From Bactericera cockerelli (Eukaryota; Arthropoda; Insecta; Hemiptera; Triozidae): a stretch of 64,000 bases of DNA. The notes below the pieces were generated by a model. It was not told the origin of the DNA and made no database searches. It was given only the letters and a program-made list of their open reading frames with translations. The DNA is taken from NCBI GenBank assembly GCA_024516035.1, contig CM044960.1, forward strand, positions 15,781,880 to 15,845,879. Direction: 5' to 3'. Below are positions 1 to 9,900 of this stretch, piece by piece. Made by a program: the position numbers and the translations under genes. How positions within the stretch are numbered: the stretch's first letter is position 1; every line of letters starts with the position of its first letter.

Positions 1-1747
1 GATGGTCTGAATGGAGAAGTGTTAAAAACCTTTTTTGAAGCCACCCCAGATTTTTGCCTAAAACTTTTCAACAACCTTCTTGTCAGTGGAACTTTTCCAA
101 GTATTTGGAAAACGGCAAAATTGGTGTTATTAGAAAAAGGAAAGAAAGACGACACAAACAAAATGTCATATAGGCCCATCTGCTTACTAAACGGACTAGG
201 AAAAGTATTAGAACATCTGCTGAAGAGAAGATTGATTATAGAACTACAAGAAAAAGGAGATCTGTCAGAAAACCAATATGGCTTTAGAGAAGGAAGGTCT
301 ACAATGGATGCTATTGAACAAGTGATTAAAATTTCAGAAAAAGCCAAGAAAGAAAATAAAATATGTGCAATGACCCTACTGGATGTTAAAAATGCTTTTA
401 ATTCGATACCATGGAAAGGAATATTAGAAGAAATCAGAAGAAAGGGAATATCGGGATATTTAATAAATATGTTATCAAGCTACTTGGAGAATAGGATGCT
501 GAAGGTCGATGAGGAACTCGAGATGGATCTGTCATGTGGCGTTCCCCAAGGCTCCGTAATGGGGCCCCTATTGTGGAATATATACTATGACCCATTGCTA
601 AAACTAAAGATCCCAATTGAATCACAAATCATTGCCTATGCTGATGATATTGCAATTGTCACCCATGGAGAAAATAAAGAGATAACTGAAAAAAGTATTA
701 ATAAAACTGTAAAGAAAATTACAAAATGGCTTCATGATCATAAATTAAAACTAGCAGAACATAAAACAGAGGTAGTTCTTCTGGTCAGCAAGAGATCCTG
801 TAGAGAGATAAAAGTAAAAGTTAATGAACTGCAAGTAGGATCAAAAAAAGCTGCAAAATACCTTGGAGTCTTTCTGGACCAAGATCTGAAAATGGGGAGA
901 ACATACCAGAAAGGCAGTGGAGAAGGCAGGAAAAACAGCCGCAAACCTGGCACGTCTTATGCCGAACATAAAAGGACCAGATAATCAAAAAAGAAATATC
1001 CTTGCCACAGTGGTGTATTCTAGTCTCCTGTATGCTGTCCCAATATGGGGGAAAATAACTAGATGGAAGAAGTATGTCAATATGTTGGAGAAAGTACAAA
1101 GGAAGATAATGCTAAGACTAGCAAGAGCATACCGTACATCCTCAACCACAGCCTTACAGGTGATAACGAGCTCCATTCCAATCGAATTGATGATAGAAGA
1201 AAAAATAAGAATTTATCAAATAAAAAAAAGAAACGCAGAAGAAGAAAGTGATTGTGAAGAAGAAATATTATCAGAGGCTAATGGAGATGAAAATGAGGAA
1301 TCTATTAGACAAGATATCTTAGAAAAATGGAAAGAGAAATGGAGCAATGAAGCAAATAAAGGACAATGGACAAAGAAGTTGATACCAAATATTGAAGAAT
1401 GGATCTCGAGAAATCATGGAAAACTAACATACGAGTTAAGTCAATTCATCACAGGACATGGAAGTTTTGGCAGTTATTTGTTCAAAATAAAAAAGACAAG
1501 GAGTGAAGCATGTCTTTACTGTCAGCATCACTCAGACAGCCCGCAACACACCATCTTCGACTGTATTCGCTTCCTAGACCATCGCCGGAAATGCAGTGAT
1601 GAAACTGGAAAGATATTGACACCAGAAAACATCATAAAAGAAATGCTTACTAGTGAAAATAACTGGAATTCAATCAGTAATATGATCAAGGAAATAATGG
1701 AAATAAAACAAAAGGATGGAAACAGGACAACTCCCTTAGAAACCTAG
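1..1747 (+). pseudogene. R1-clade non-LTR retrotransposon, 3' half of the RT ORF, frameshifted
   Basis: This is the reverse-transcriptase ORF of a LINE. It enters from the window edge already inside the RT domain (DGLNGEV at the start). Seen in order: the RT palm blocks, a VPQGSVMGPLLW block near 541-576, the YADD catalytic box at 637-648, and a C-terminal zinc knuckle C-x2-C-x8-H-x4-C starting at 1511. YADD RT followed by this CCHC knuckle is characteristic of the R1 clade (R1/TRAS/SART type), which uses target-primed reverse transcription. The frame changes once, near 893-900 in a G-rich stretch. Upstream sequence is in frame 1 and everything to the stop at 1745-1747 is in frame 2, so this copy is broken there. 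The endonuclease and ORF1 would lie outside the window. Family call sure; exact subfamily not. Confidence 0.88.
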
Positions 1748-2034
1748 AAAAGAAAAAAAAAAAAAAAAAAAACTATATCAGACATTATATGGAAATAAAT
1801 TAGTATACCTAAAAGTAACGAAAAGAGAGAAGAGATAAAATAAGCAGAGAACACCCTATGAAAAGGGACCAAACACCTGCATTTGAAGTAATGTTTTCCC
1901 AAACGGTTCCGAATGCAGGTGTTTTAAAATGAGAGGAAGGTTTTAGTGGGTAGGTGTGCACTGTTTCCAGCACAAATCCCACACTGTTCATCATGCTCCC
2001 ACATGATGTTCGTCTTCTGAAGATTTCCCCCTCT

Positions 2035-2069
<35 letters not shown>
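1748..2069 (+). repeat. 3' UTR and poly(A) tail of the R1-type LINE
   Basis: About 320 bases follow the LINE stop codon. There is an A-run at 1752-1771, a unique stretch containing the inverted pair caaacacctgcatt / gaatgcaggtgtttt, and a terminal A-run at 2037-2068. I read this as the element's 3' UTR ending in poly(A). The first A-run could instead be an earlier tail, with the rest belonging to another insertion. Confidence 0.6.
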
Positions 2070-2072
<3 letters not shown>

Positions 2073-2186
2073 TGTTATAATTTATAATATCACAATTTCT
2101 GTGAGCAGTGTGGAATTATATAACTTTTTCATTTCCTTGGACATCCTATAACCATATTTAAGCTCATAATTCCACCACTGGTTGCT

Positions 2187-3046
2187 CAGGGTGTCTACTA
2201 AATGGACAAAGTAAAATTCCCTGACTTTTCCAGGTTTTCCAGACCATTTTTCCAGTTTCTCTAGTCTACTTTTTTAAGGAGACAATATATGTAATTATGT
2301 ATATTATATAAGACCTCAATCTGCCTTGTATTTTTTTTTTTTTTTTTTTGCAAGCCCACCGCCACCCGACTAAAGGTACGTTCTACGATATCAACATTTA
2401 GTACTGGGAAATAGACATCAGCAGGATGTCGAATAGGTGGATATTATGTACAAATTGCTTACTCATGTACTGATTGATTATTAGTACACTAAAGGAAATG
2501 CATATTTAAATAATAGTAAATATGCAAATTAGACATGTCATATTTTTAGAAATCGTGTTTGGCTCCTTGCTTTCTTTTCAAATAAAAAAATCTAGTGTTA
2601 TTACCACAAGATTTTCCTTACCCTATTGCTAAGAAATCACCAATTCTTTTCTCGTAAAATTGATAAAAGTTCGCTAACGGTAGCTCTTACCAAGAATGTT
2701 TGAAGAAATTGAAGAACTTTCAAGGAAAACCCTGAAAAAAAAACCTGCTAAAATTTTGTTAATCTTATCAAAAAGTGGTTATGAGTGTTTTGTGTTTCTT
2801 ACCAAAAAGCATTATCACAGTGCTAGACTACAGTGGCGCCGCAGGCGAATTTTTTTTTTTTATCATTTTCTTGACAAAATTAGATCTTGAAAAAAATTCC
2901 CTGACTTTTGGTGTTTTTTCACAAAATTCCCTGACTTATGGTGTTTTTTCACAAAATTCCCTGACTTTTCCCTGACTTTTTTGGTCTCGGAAAATTCCCT
3001 GACAATTCCAGGTTTTCCAGGTTTTCCCTGACCAGTAGACACCCTG
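2187..3046. mobile_element. Non-autonomous TIR DNA transposon, hAT-like
   Basis: An 860-bp element bounded by inverted termini CAGGGTGTCTACT at the left and AGTAGACACCCTG at the right. It is flanked by TTGCT on both sides (2182-2186 and 3047-3051). The subterminal regions repeat the words AAAATTCCCTGACTTTT and CCAGGTTTTCC many times in opposite orientations. Such dense subterminal repeats and CAGGG ends are usual in non-autonomous hAT elements. The exact target duplication is 5 bp; an 8-bp hAT-type duplication would match at only 6 of 8 positions. No transposase frame is present. Confidence 0.7.
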
Positions 3047-3124
3047 TTGCTGCTCACATTAAAGCTACTCATTTTTTCTTGCAAATTATGAATGGACCCT
3101 GGACATTCAAGTAAAGTGCAAAAA

Positions 3125-3205
3125 ACTCCTGTACTGCTGGGGATCAAACTCTAGTCACCATGTGTACAAGCCTAATGCGTTACCCACTAGGCCACAATAT
3201 TGATA
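3125..3205 (-). mobile_element. tRNA-headed SINE fragment
   Basis: Read on the minus strand it begins tgtggcctagtgggtaacgc (A-box-like) and continues to agagtttgatccccag (B-box-like), with the spacing of a tRNA. A better copy of the same head is at 5770-5915. The acceptor stem does not pair, so this is a SINE head, not a tRNA gene. Confidence 0.5.
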
Positions 3206-3373
3206 ACTGCTAAAAGGGTGAGGAAAAAGTAATACACCGCAATTGTTGTAACTAGCTTGGCTGCAACAGGGACCATAAGGTCTCCATGAGCCAATTTAAG
3301 TTGAAAAATTAGCTTGTCCTAATCCACATATTTCAATAGACAATCAACCATCATAAGACTTTAATCTTTTTCT

Positions 3374-3499
3374 TCATAAGCCATTAAGCCCTAGGGTAAC
3401 TACAACCTGCTCTGGCTTATTGGGTAAGGAAAATGTAATGTAGATGTCTAGTTTAGACAGCAAGCTCAGTACAGCATTTAGAGCAGCTGAATCAGTCTT
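3374..3499 (-). CDS. Possible last exon of the minus-strand gene (unproven)
   Basis: On the minus strand a good acceptor (pyrimidine-rich stretch ending ttcag) opens a 41-codon frame that starts KTDSAALNAVLSLLSKLD and ends in TGA at 3374-3376. The residue mix (Ala/Leu/Ser heptad-like start) looks protein-like. It would need an upstream exon ending in phase 0, whereas the last certain exon (6914-6973) ends in phase 2, so at least one more exon must lie between. One phase-compatible route uses weak candidates near 6852-6882 and 3905-3965. Nothing confirms it, and it could be a chance frame. Confidence 0.22.
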   Translation of the reverse strand, partial: KTDSAALNAVLSLLSKLDIYITFSLPNKPEQVVVTLGLNGL

Positions 3500-3578
3500 C
3501 TGAACACATTAAAAAGTGAATTGTTCCTAGTCTCTTGGCCGAAATTTACGGTATTAATCTTGTTGTCCAAAGTAGACT

Positions 3579-3714
3579 TATAGGCAGAATTAAGAGACAT
3601 TTTTGTAATACCTCTGTGATGCTAAGTCATGGATTGCATACTGTGTAAGATAGGGAAAACCTACGCTTGGCAATGACTTGTGATGTAGAATTTGTCTATT
3701 AATTTCGCCCTTAG
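3579..3714. mobile_element. Short TIR element (MITE-A), divergent copy
   Basis: Contains the family core TTTTTGTAATACCTCTGTG and GCTAAGTCATGGATTGC and ends tgtctattaatttcgccctt. It is the most divergent of the copies in this window; the left terminal repeat is eroded (ttataggcagaattaagaga). Confidence 0.6.
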
Positions 3715-4650
3715 TCTTTTACTAAATATATACCTTGGTTATCACATGTTCTAATGCTAAGAAGTCCTTCAAAGTTAACCTTGAGTTCAAGCCCTGTAAG
3801 TGGTTTGATGGTTCTACTGCCTCTCAGTTAGAAGTGTCTACCTCAGCAAGAACATGACTAGTTGACTAGAGAAGGCAGTAATAAAGTATAGATGCATAAC
3901 TTACTCTGTTGTTGCCAGGGTGGGTTCTTTGTAGCGTTGTTGTAATTGGCCATGATGAGTGATCAGCCTAGTGTCCGATAGCTTCGAAAGTACCGGAAAG
4001 AATAATCGAAGTAATGAGTAAGTTAGTTACGTACAGAATGCCTGGTTCTCTGATTCTATTGCATGACAAATTACGAAATCTTACCCAGATTTTCAACAAT
4101 AATCCGTGGAAAAGCCAAAGCCACAATTATACAAAACAAATATGCGGCTCGGAGTTCGGAGTGCTGATCAATGCTGATTTGCTAATCAATAGCTGTATGT
4201 AAACAAAAGCGTATTTCGGGGGCCCGTTCAATGAATAAAGCACAGATTTCTAAGCTAATCCCAATGCATAGTCATATTTTTCTTTTACCTCTGTGGACTT
4301 GAAAAATATTTTTTCATAACGAAATATGACGAAACACAATTTTCTCGTCAGTTCAAGTCAAGTCTTTAGTAGACGTGATTTCAGATAAGTTACAACGCAC
4401 ATGTGGTGATACCAGGACCGGGGCACTTTTACGCGAACGGAACGACTCTCATTGGCAGTCGAGCGTGGAAATGCCTCGAGCCTGGTAGGCACCATGTGTA
4501 GGGAGAAGAACGATGACATGTTTGTTGTTTGAAGATGCAATTAAATAAATCAACCTTTTACCAAATTTTCAAAAAAATGAAAATATTATTATGATGAAAA
4601 TAAATAATCATTAATTTTAAGTGTATAAGAAAGCGTCGCCTCGATGACAC
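3715..4650. other. Non-coding stretch, no clear gene
   Basis: About 0.9 kb without a convincing gene. Around 4390-4510 there is a GC-richer patch, and near 3905-3965 a minus-strand stretch has AG/GT borders and is open in two frames, but its acceptor lacks a pyrimidine tract. I see no protein similarity. Confidence 0.5.
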
Positions 4651-4840
4651 GTTAAATAACCAGTTCTCGTTCTGTCACTTAAGTTAAGGAACGTCCACCT
4701 AAGTTATTACTTGGGTGGGTGAACATTCAAATTCGAACCCTCGTTAATGATGGTTATTCCCAGCCCAACCCAGGCTGGTTAATGTGGGTAGCTGGTTTGT
4801 GAGTGTCCAGCGTATGGAAGACAAAATGCCGGAAAACTGA
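4651..4840 (+). mobile_element. 5S rRNA-headed SINE (SINE3-like)
   Basis: The first 90 bases align by eye to the middle and 3' half of 5S rRNA: ccagttctcgt, then tcacttaagttaaggaacgtc, then ttattacttgggtgggtgaac. These correspond to the 5S segments CCGGTTCTCGT, CACCGAAGTTAAGCAACGTC and TTAGTACTTGGATGGGTGACC. It is followed by the shared SINE body cccaacccaggctggttaa and tgtgggtagctggtttgtg. 5S-derived SINEs (SINE3 class) use the internal pol III promoter of the 5S gene. This is the copy whose head keeps the most 5S sequence. Confidence 0.78.
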
Positions 4841-4969
4841 CTGCTAGAATAATGGGACGTGTTAGTATTAGGTAAGTCCTAACTGGGTAGTATAAAATAA
4901 TGGGGTGATTATGTATTATTGTTATTTTTCTTTATGAAGAGTCATTCAAATAATTTTGACTCACAGAGC

Positions 4970-5235
4970 GCGCCATTAGCTCAGAGGTAAGGTACTTGCT
5001 TACCATGTGGAAGGTCCCGGGTTCGAATTCCACAGCCGACAAAAAAATTGTGTCTGTAAGGATACTTTTCGGTTTGCTCGTGTTGACCCAGCACCTAAAC
5101 GGAAAGTATTGTGTCACTTCTCGCCCATCAGACAGGAGGAGGCCTACTGCAGGATGGGTAAGCTATAATACAGACCACAAGCGTCTGCAGTGTCTACACG
5201 GAAAAAAGGCTGCGAAACACTCATCTTAAAAAAAT
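4970..5235 (+). mobile_element. tRNA-headed SINE, about 260 bp
   Basis: The head carries attagctcagaggtaaggta (A box) and cccgggttcgaattcc (B box). An unrelated body of about 180 bases follows, ending in an A-rich tail (aaaaaaataaaaagggg). The 5' and 3' ends of the tRNA-like part do not pair, so it is not a functional tRNA gene. Its body is not shared with the other SINEs in the window. Confidence 0.72.
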
Positions 5236-5358
5236 AAAAAGGGGCAAGGACTGTTGGAATTCTCTCACTCACTCTTTTTTAATTCCAAAAATAGCAGTCA
5301 AACGATCCGGGCTTTAAATCATAATATTATACAGGAAATAATCTAACAAAACGCAGAC

Positions 5359-5458
5359 NNNNNNNNNNNNNNNNNNNNNNNNNNNNNNNNNNNNNNNNNN
5401 NNNNNNNNNNNNNNNNNNNNNNNNNNNNNNNNNNNNNNNNNNNNNNNNNNNNNNNNNN
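5359..5458. other. Assembly gap (100 N)
   Basis: One hundred N bases. The round length suggests a placeholder of unknown size between contigs. Confidence 0.99.
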
Positions 5459-5769
5459 CAGTGGGATCCCGGTTTAACGAAACAAAAGTGGGGACAAGTA
5501 GGTTAAGGCGTGCAGTCGTCACGGTATATCGAGCGAATACTTACACCACGACACACGTGAGCTGCATTTCAAATACTCTCCCCACCACTCACCTCACTGC
5601 CCGCACACTTCTCACCGAGGTAATTGTTGTTGTTATTACACAAGTTGTTGTTGTTGTTGGGGCCCTTGCGTACCGCGGAGCTCCTGGAAAGTAGATCAAA
5701 TGCAACACCAATGTCAACATTATGGGCGAAATTAATATATTATTATTATTATAGTAAGCTTTATTAGGT

Positions 5770-5915
5770 GGAACAAAAAATATATACAGTAAAATACAAT
5801 GAAATTATAAAGAAAAAAAAATCCTCCCCCGCTGGGAATCGAACCCAGGTCACCATGTGTGCAATGCCTAGCGCGCTAACTCACTCTGCCACAGTGACTA
5901 CTACGCAAAAACGCT
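5770..5915 (-). mobile_element. tRNA-headed SINE
   Basis: On the minus strand: gtggcagagtgagttagcgc (A box region), then acacatggtgacctgggttcgattcccag (written here as its B-box arm, positions about 5830-5858). Same head type as 3125-3205. The element is followed on the minus strand by an A/T-rich tail. Confidence 0.6.
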
Positions 5916-5979
5916 TGCATACGAGTCTGCAACCATTGGGACATTTTCATCTTTACTATTCAAGGTCTAAAACTTAACT

Positions 5980-6400
5980 GACCAAATTTCGTATTGTGCG
6001 CATGACACATAATTTTTCTCTTCTCTCTTTTTATAATTTAATATTTCGTTACATAATTTCGTTACATAATTTCGTCACATAATTTTGGTTATGTGCCAGA
6101 GCAAAGACATGAAAATGTCAAAAACAAAAAGATTAAGCAAAGATACTTGTAAAAAAAAATTGACCCCCTATACAACTCCCCTGATAAAGCTAATGCTATC
6201 AAAAAGACTTGAGAAATTAAGTACTTTAATAAGTAAGACATTTTGTTTAACAATATTTACAGATATAAAATAATTTTCTAATGAAAAAATGGCTGAAACT
6301 TCTGAAATAAAAGTTACGATATCTCCGGCCCTGTTTGATGAAAAAATCTCAAACTTGTCTCAAAATACTTCTATTGTCATCTACTTCTCTAATTTGTATT
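5980..6400. other. AT-rich non-coding stretch
   Basis: Contains a short direct repeat (tttcgttacataa, repeated at 6045-6085). No gene or other element recognised. Confidence 0.5.
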
Positions 6401-6404
6401 CAAA

Positions 6405-6595
6405 ACAGGGTGGTTCTATTTAAGATTCGAAAGTCGGCCCCCTCTGGGGCCACCCCTGGTAATGATAAAAAAAACATAAACCAGTAGAAAAGGGTTCCCC
6501 TTTCATATAATGAAGCACGTGTTTTAGCGTTTTTCGAAATTCAAATCCGTTCTTGAGATATTTCGAGTGGCTCCTTTTTTTTGGCGGACCCTGTA
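6405..6595. mobile_element. Short TIR-like element
   Basis: About 190 bp starting ACAGGGTGGTTC and ending GGCGGACCCTGT, so the ends are inverted ACAGGGT. The interior holds the self-complementary ggccccctctggggcc. I infer a MITE; target duplication not clear. Confidence 0.4.
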
Positions 6596-6913
6596 TGTAT
6601 TTTGAAATATTTAAATAATAGTGGATGAATAAAATCACCTCGTAAAAATTTTAGAAGCCAAGGCATCATAGAAGTCAAAGAAAAATGGCTTAGGATGGGT
6701 CCTCTGTGTACAAAAACAAATGATTTATTATATTTAAAAAAAATCCTCTGTTCGACACTTGAAATTATTTTTTTCAAGTAAACCCACTTGTCTTGAAAAA
6801 TGACTATCACTTCAACGGGAAATCACTGTCAGTAGTAAAATTAACAGCTTACTTCAGTCGAATGAACGAAAATGTTTAAAAATCTGAATATTCATATAAG
6901 ACTCTAAACTTAC

Positions 6914-6973
6914 AAAGCATTGGGCGGATTTGAAATGTAAACATTCTCAATGGTCCTGTCGATATCGTTTAGC
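6914..6973 (-). CDS. CCSER-like gene, exon 10 (last certain exon)
   Basis: Acceptor ttcatgtttcag, donor TTT|GTAAGTTT. Sixty nt, taking one base from the previous codon (AG+G = Arg) and ending with two. Encodes RLNDIDRTIENVYISNPPNA. It continues the acidic stretch directly. The next exon downstream must start with one base; I could not identify it with confidence. Confidence 0.75.
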
Positions 6974-9900
6974 CTGAAACATGAATAAAATGGACAGTTT
7001 AGAATCTATGAATTTTCTATCCAATCTATCCTATCGAAAGAGGTGAAATTTGAAGTCAATGTTACTTTCGACACATTATCGATACAGGTTTGATTGATGA
7101 GCCTTATCAATAATAATTTGCAAGGTTGCAGAAAATACTACTTGAGAGTACAAGTATTCATATTTTAAGGATAGCAACAAACAAAAAACGAGGGGTGGAT
7201 CTAATAAACTTTTTTGTAATACCTCTGTGGCGCTAAGTCTAGATTTTACGTACTATTTGAAATGGGGAAACAACGTGTATTAATTACGTTTTTGTAATAC
7301 CTCTGATTGCGTAATGTGTAAGATGGGGAAAACCGAAGCTTAACAATGACTTGGTTTATAGAATCTGTCTACTGATTTCACCCTAATGATTGAGTCATGA
7401 CTTAAGATGTTGATTTTGTCTCTTAGGGCGAAATAAATAGACGTTTTTGTAATACCTCTGTGGCGCTAAGTCACGGATTGCGTACGGTGTAAGATAGGGA
7501 AAACCGACACTTAGCAAGGACTTAAGTTATTGAAGTTGTCTATTAATTCCGCCCTAAGTGAAAGGACAAAGTTTACCTTTGCGAGCCATCCACCTCGCTG
7601 AGCTCAAAGTCAAGCATAAGATCCTCCGAGGTTATGCTGGAGCAGGGAGACAGGGTGCCACGGGATCTAGCCGGGGAGTCTTGGCACTGCAGGCTGTTTA
7701 GCTTCTCTGTGGAGCAGAGGAGAGGGAACCTTCAGGTATTAAAATCTGACCTGGTTGCAGGGTTTTCAGTAGTCGTATTTTTCTATCTAACTAAAAAAAA
7801 AATTCCTGGTTAGGTTTTTTCCAAATATTTCCATTTTATTCCAAGGTCATTCGTGAAAGAAAAATGCGTTTGGTTACTTTTAAAGATAAACAATAGACTT
7901 AACCTATAATAGAACTGGAAGCAAGAATTTTCTACTTCCACTTTGGTTAACTTTGGAAGTGGAAATTTTTCCTCTTCCAAAAGAAAAATGACTTGCTTCC
8001 AGTTTGGTTCATTTTATTCCCGTTTGGTTAACTTTGGTTAGAAAGAAAAATACGGCACGTGACACCCTTACAATAATTAACACTGCGACCTAATTAGATC
8101 TATTTTGACCAGTTGATTCTATTTGGTTTTAACGTCCTGACTGAGATAGAAAGTCAGGACGGGGGTTTTACCCTCCATTCGCTGGGAATCGTACCAGCTA
8201 CCCACGTTAACCTCACCCAGCCTGGGTAGGGCCGGAAATGCCAGCCTCACGTGTTTGGATGGAACAGAATTTTCGTCGAAAAGTCTGCCCCAAACGGGAG
8301 TTGAACTCGGGAACTCTGGACTACGGGCAGTAGTCACAACCATTACGCCACGGAGGCTGCTAACCTTTAGGTAAAGAACTCGTTTAAAAGTAATCAATAA
8401 GCAAACTTGATAACCAACACCGAGCTCAGTAGTTTAATCGATAAGGCGGGGGACTGTTAATCGGAGGTCGGTGATTCAAGTCCCAAGTTAAGCATACCTG
8501 CTGGATAAAAATGAAAAAAAAAACTCATTCCTTCTCTCTTATATTTAGTTTCGACTGTATTTAGTTCAAATTAGTAATTAATAAAATTATTGATAATACA
8601 AGCAATAAAATTAGGAACGACTAAAAACACTTCAATGAGACTAATAATTAATAGACGTTTTTGTAATACCTCTGTGGCGCTAAGTCACGGATTGCGTACT
8701 GTGTAAGATAGGGAAAATCGACACTTACCAACAACTTAAGTTATTGATGTTGTCTATTAATTCCACCCTAAATAAAGCCAATGGACACTCACGCAAGGAT
8801 TGGTCGCGCCTGTGCAGAGTTGACGAATGCTCTTCGTCAAACACGAGTCCGGGTTGATCCGATATCTCATCGTCTATGAGAAAGTCCTGTCCTCTGCCTC
8901 CCTCTCCCTCCCCATCCGAGAAGGAAACATTGGTGGGGGTGCTGGGAGACTCTAGCTCGGGGGGTGCTTTGAGATCTGACGGGGCCTGGAGCGTTGGGGG
9001 GACTGACTTGGCTGGGACTGAAAGTCAGCAAATGCAAGAGTAAACTTGTGAAAATGAAACCTAAGGGCGCAATTCATAGACGTTTTTGTAACACCTCTGT
9101 GGAGCTAAGTCTCGGGGTTTTTTACAAATTTTTATAGATGTATTTTACTACAAGGTTTATAACATAAGTCTCGGTTTGCATATTGTCTTAGATGAGGAAA
9201 ACCGATGCTAAGTCATGACTTAAGTTCTTTAATATTTGTCTATTAATTTCGCCCTAATGTTTTAACACACTTATAAAAAAAATAGGGCACCGTTCTAGTA
9301 TGCTATCTACCAACTATCTGTTACCTAATTGATAGCTATGCAAATGTTATGTAAACGGGTGCAGCCCGCTAGTTAATAATATTTGACGTCCACGTTGTAA
9401 AATAATAATTATTATCTAATTGTTTACCTTCATGTGGAGGACTTGCGACTACTTTCTTCTCCTGAGGACAGGCGAGTATTCCAATGTCCGTGGACTCAGA
9501 TGTAGAAGGGCTGTCGGGAGCGTTCACATCTTCCAGTCTATCGTTGGAGGACATGGCTGCCAGGACAGCGAATGCAGGGTCTTCAATATCCAGAAGGATG
9601 GATCGCATGTTTGGATTAACATCTTGAAAGAGAAAGAAATGGAATCATATAATAATGTGTAATATCGCCTTATTTGTACTGCGTCACTAGGATTAACACT
9701 TTGAGCCCCAGAGCTGGGATCGGCGAGTGAGCACGAGGGACCACAAATTTCAGAACCCAACACTCATACATTGCTCCCAAGGACCACTAGAACCTGTTCC
9801 CTATGAGATACACGTAGAAACGAATACCATAGGGAGTACTTATGTCTTCCAAGTAAAGAAAGGTCGTGAAAACCATATAGAGTACACAAGTCTACAGTGA

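Noticed and set aside
4970..5046. Possible tRNA gene
   Set aside because: A and B boxes are present but the acceptor stem does not pair and a SINE body with an A-rich tail follows.
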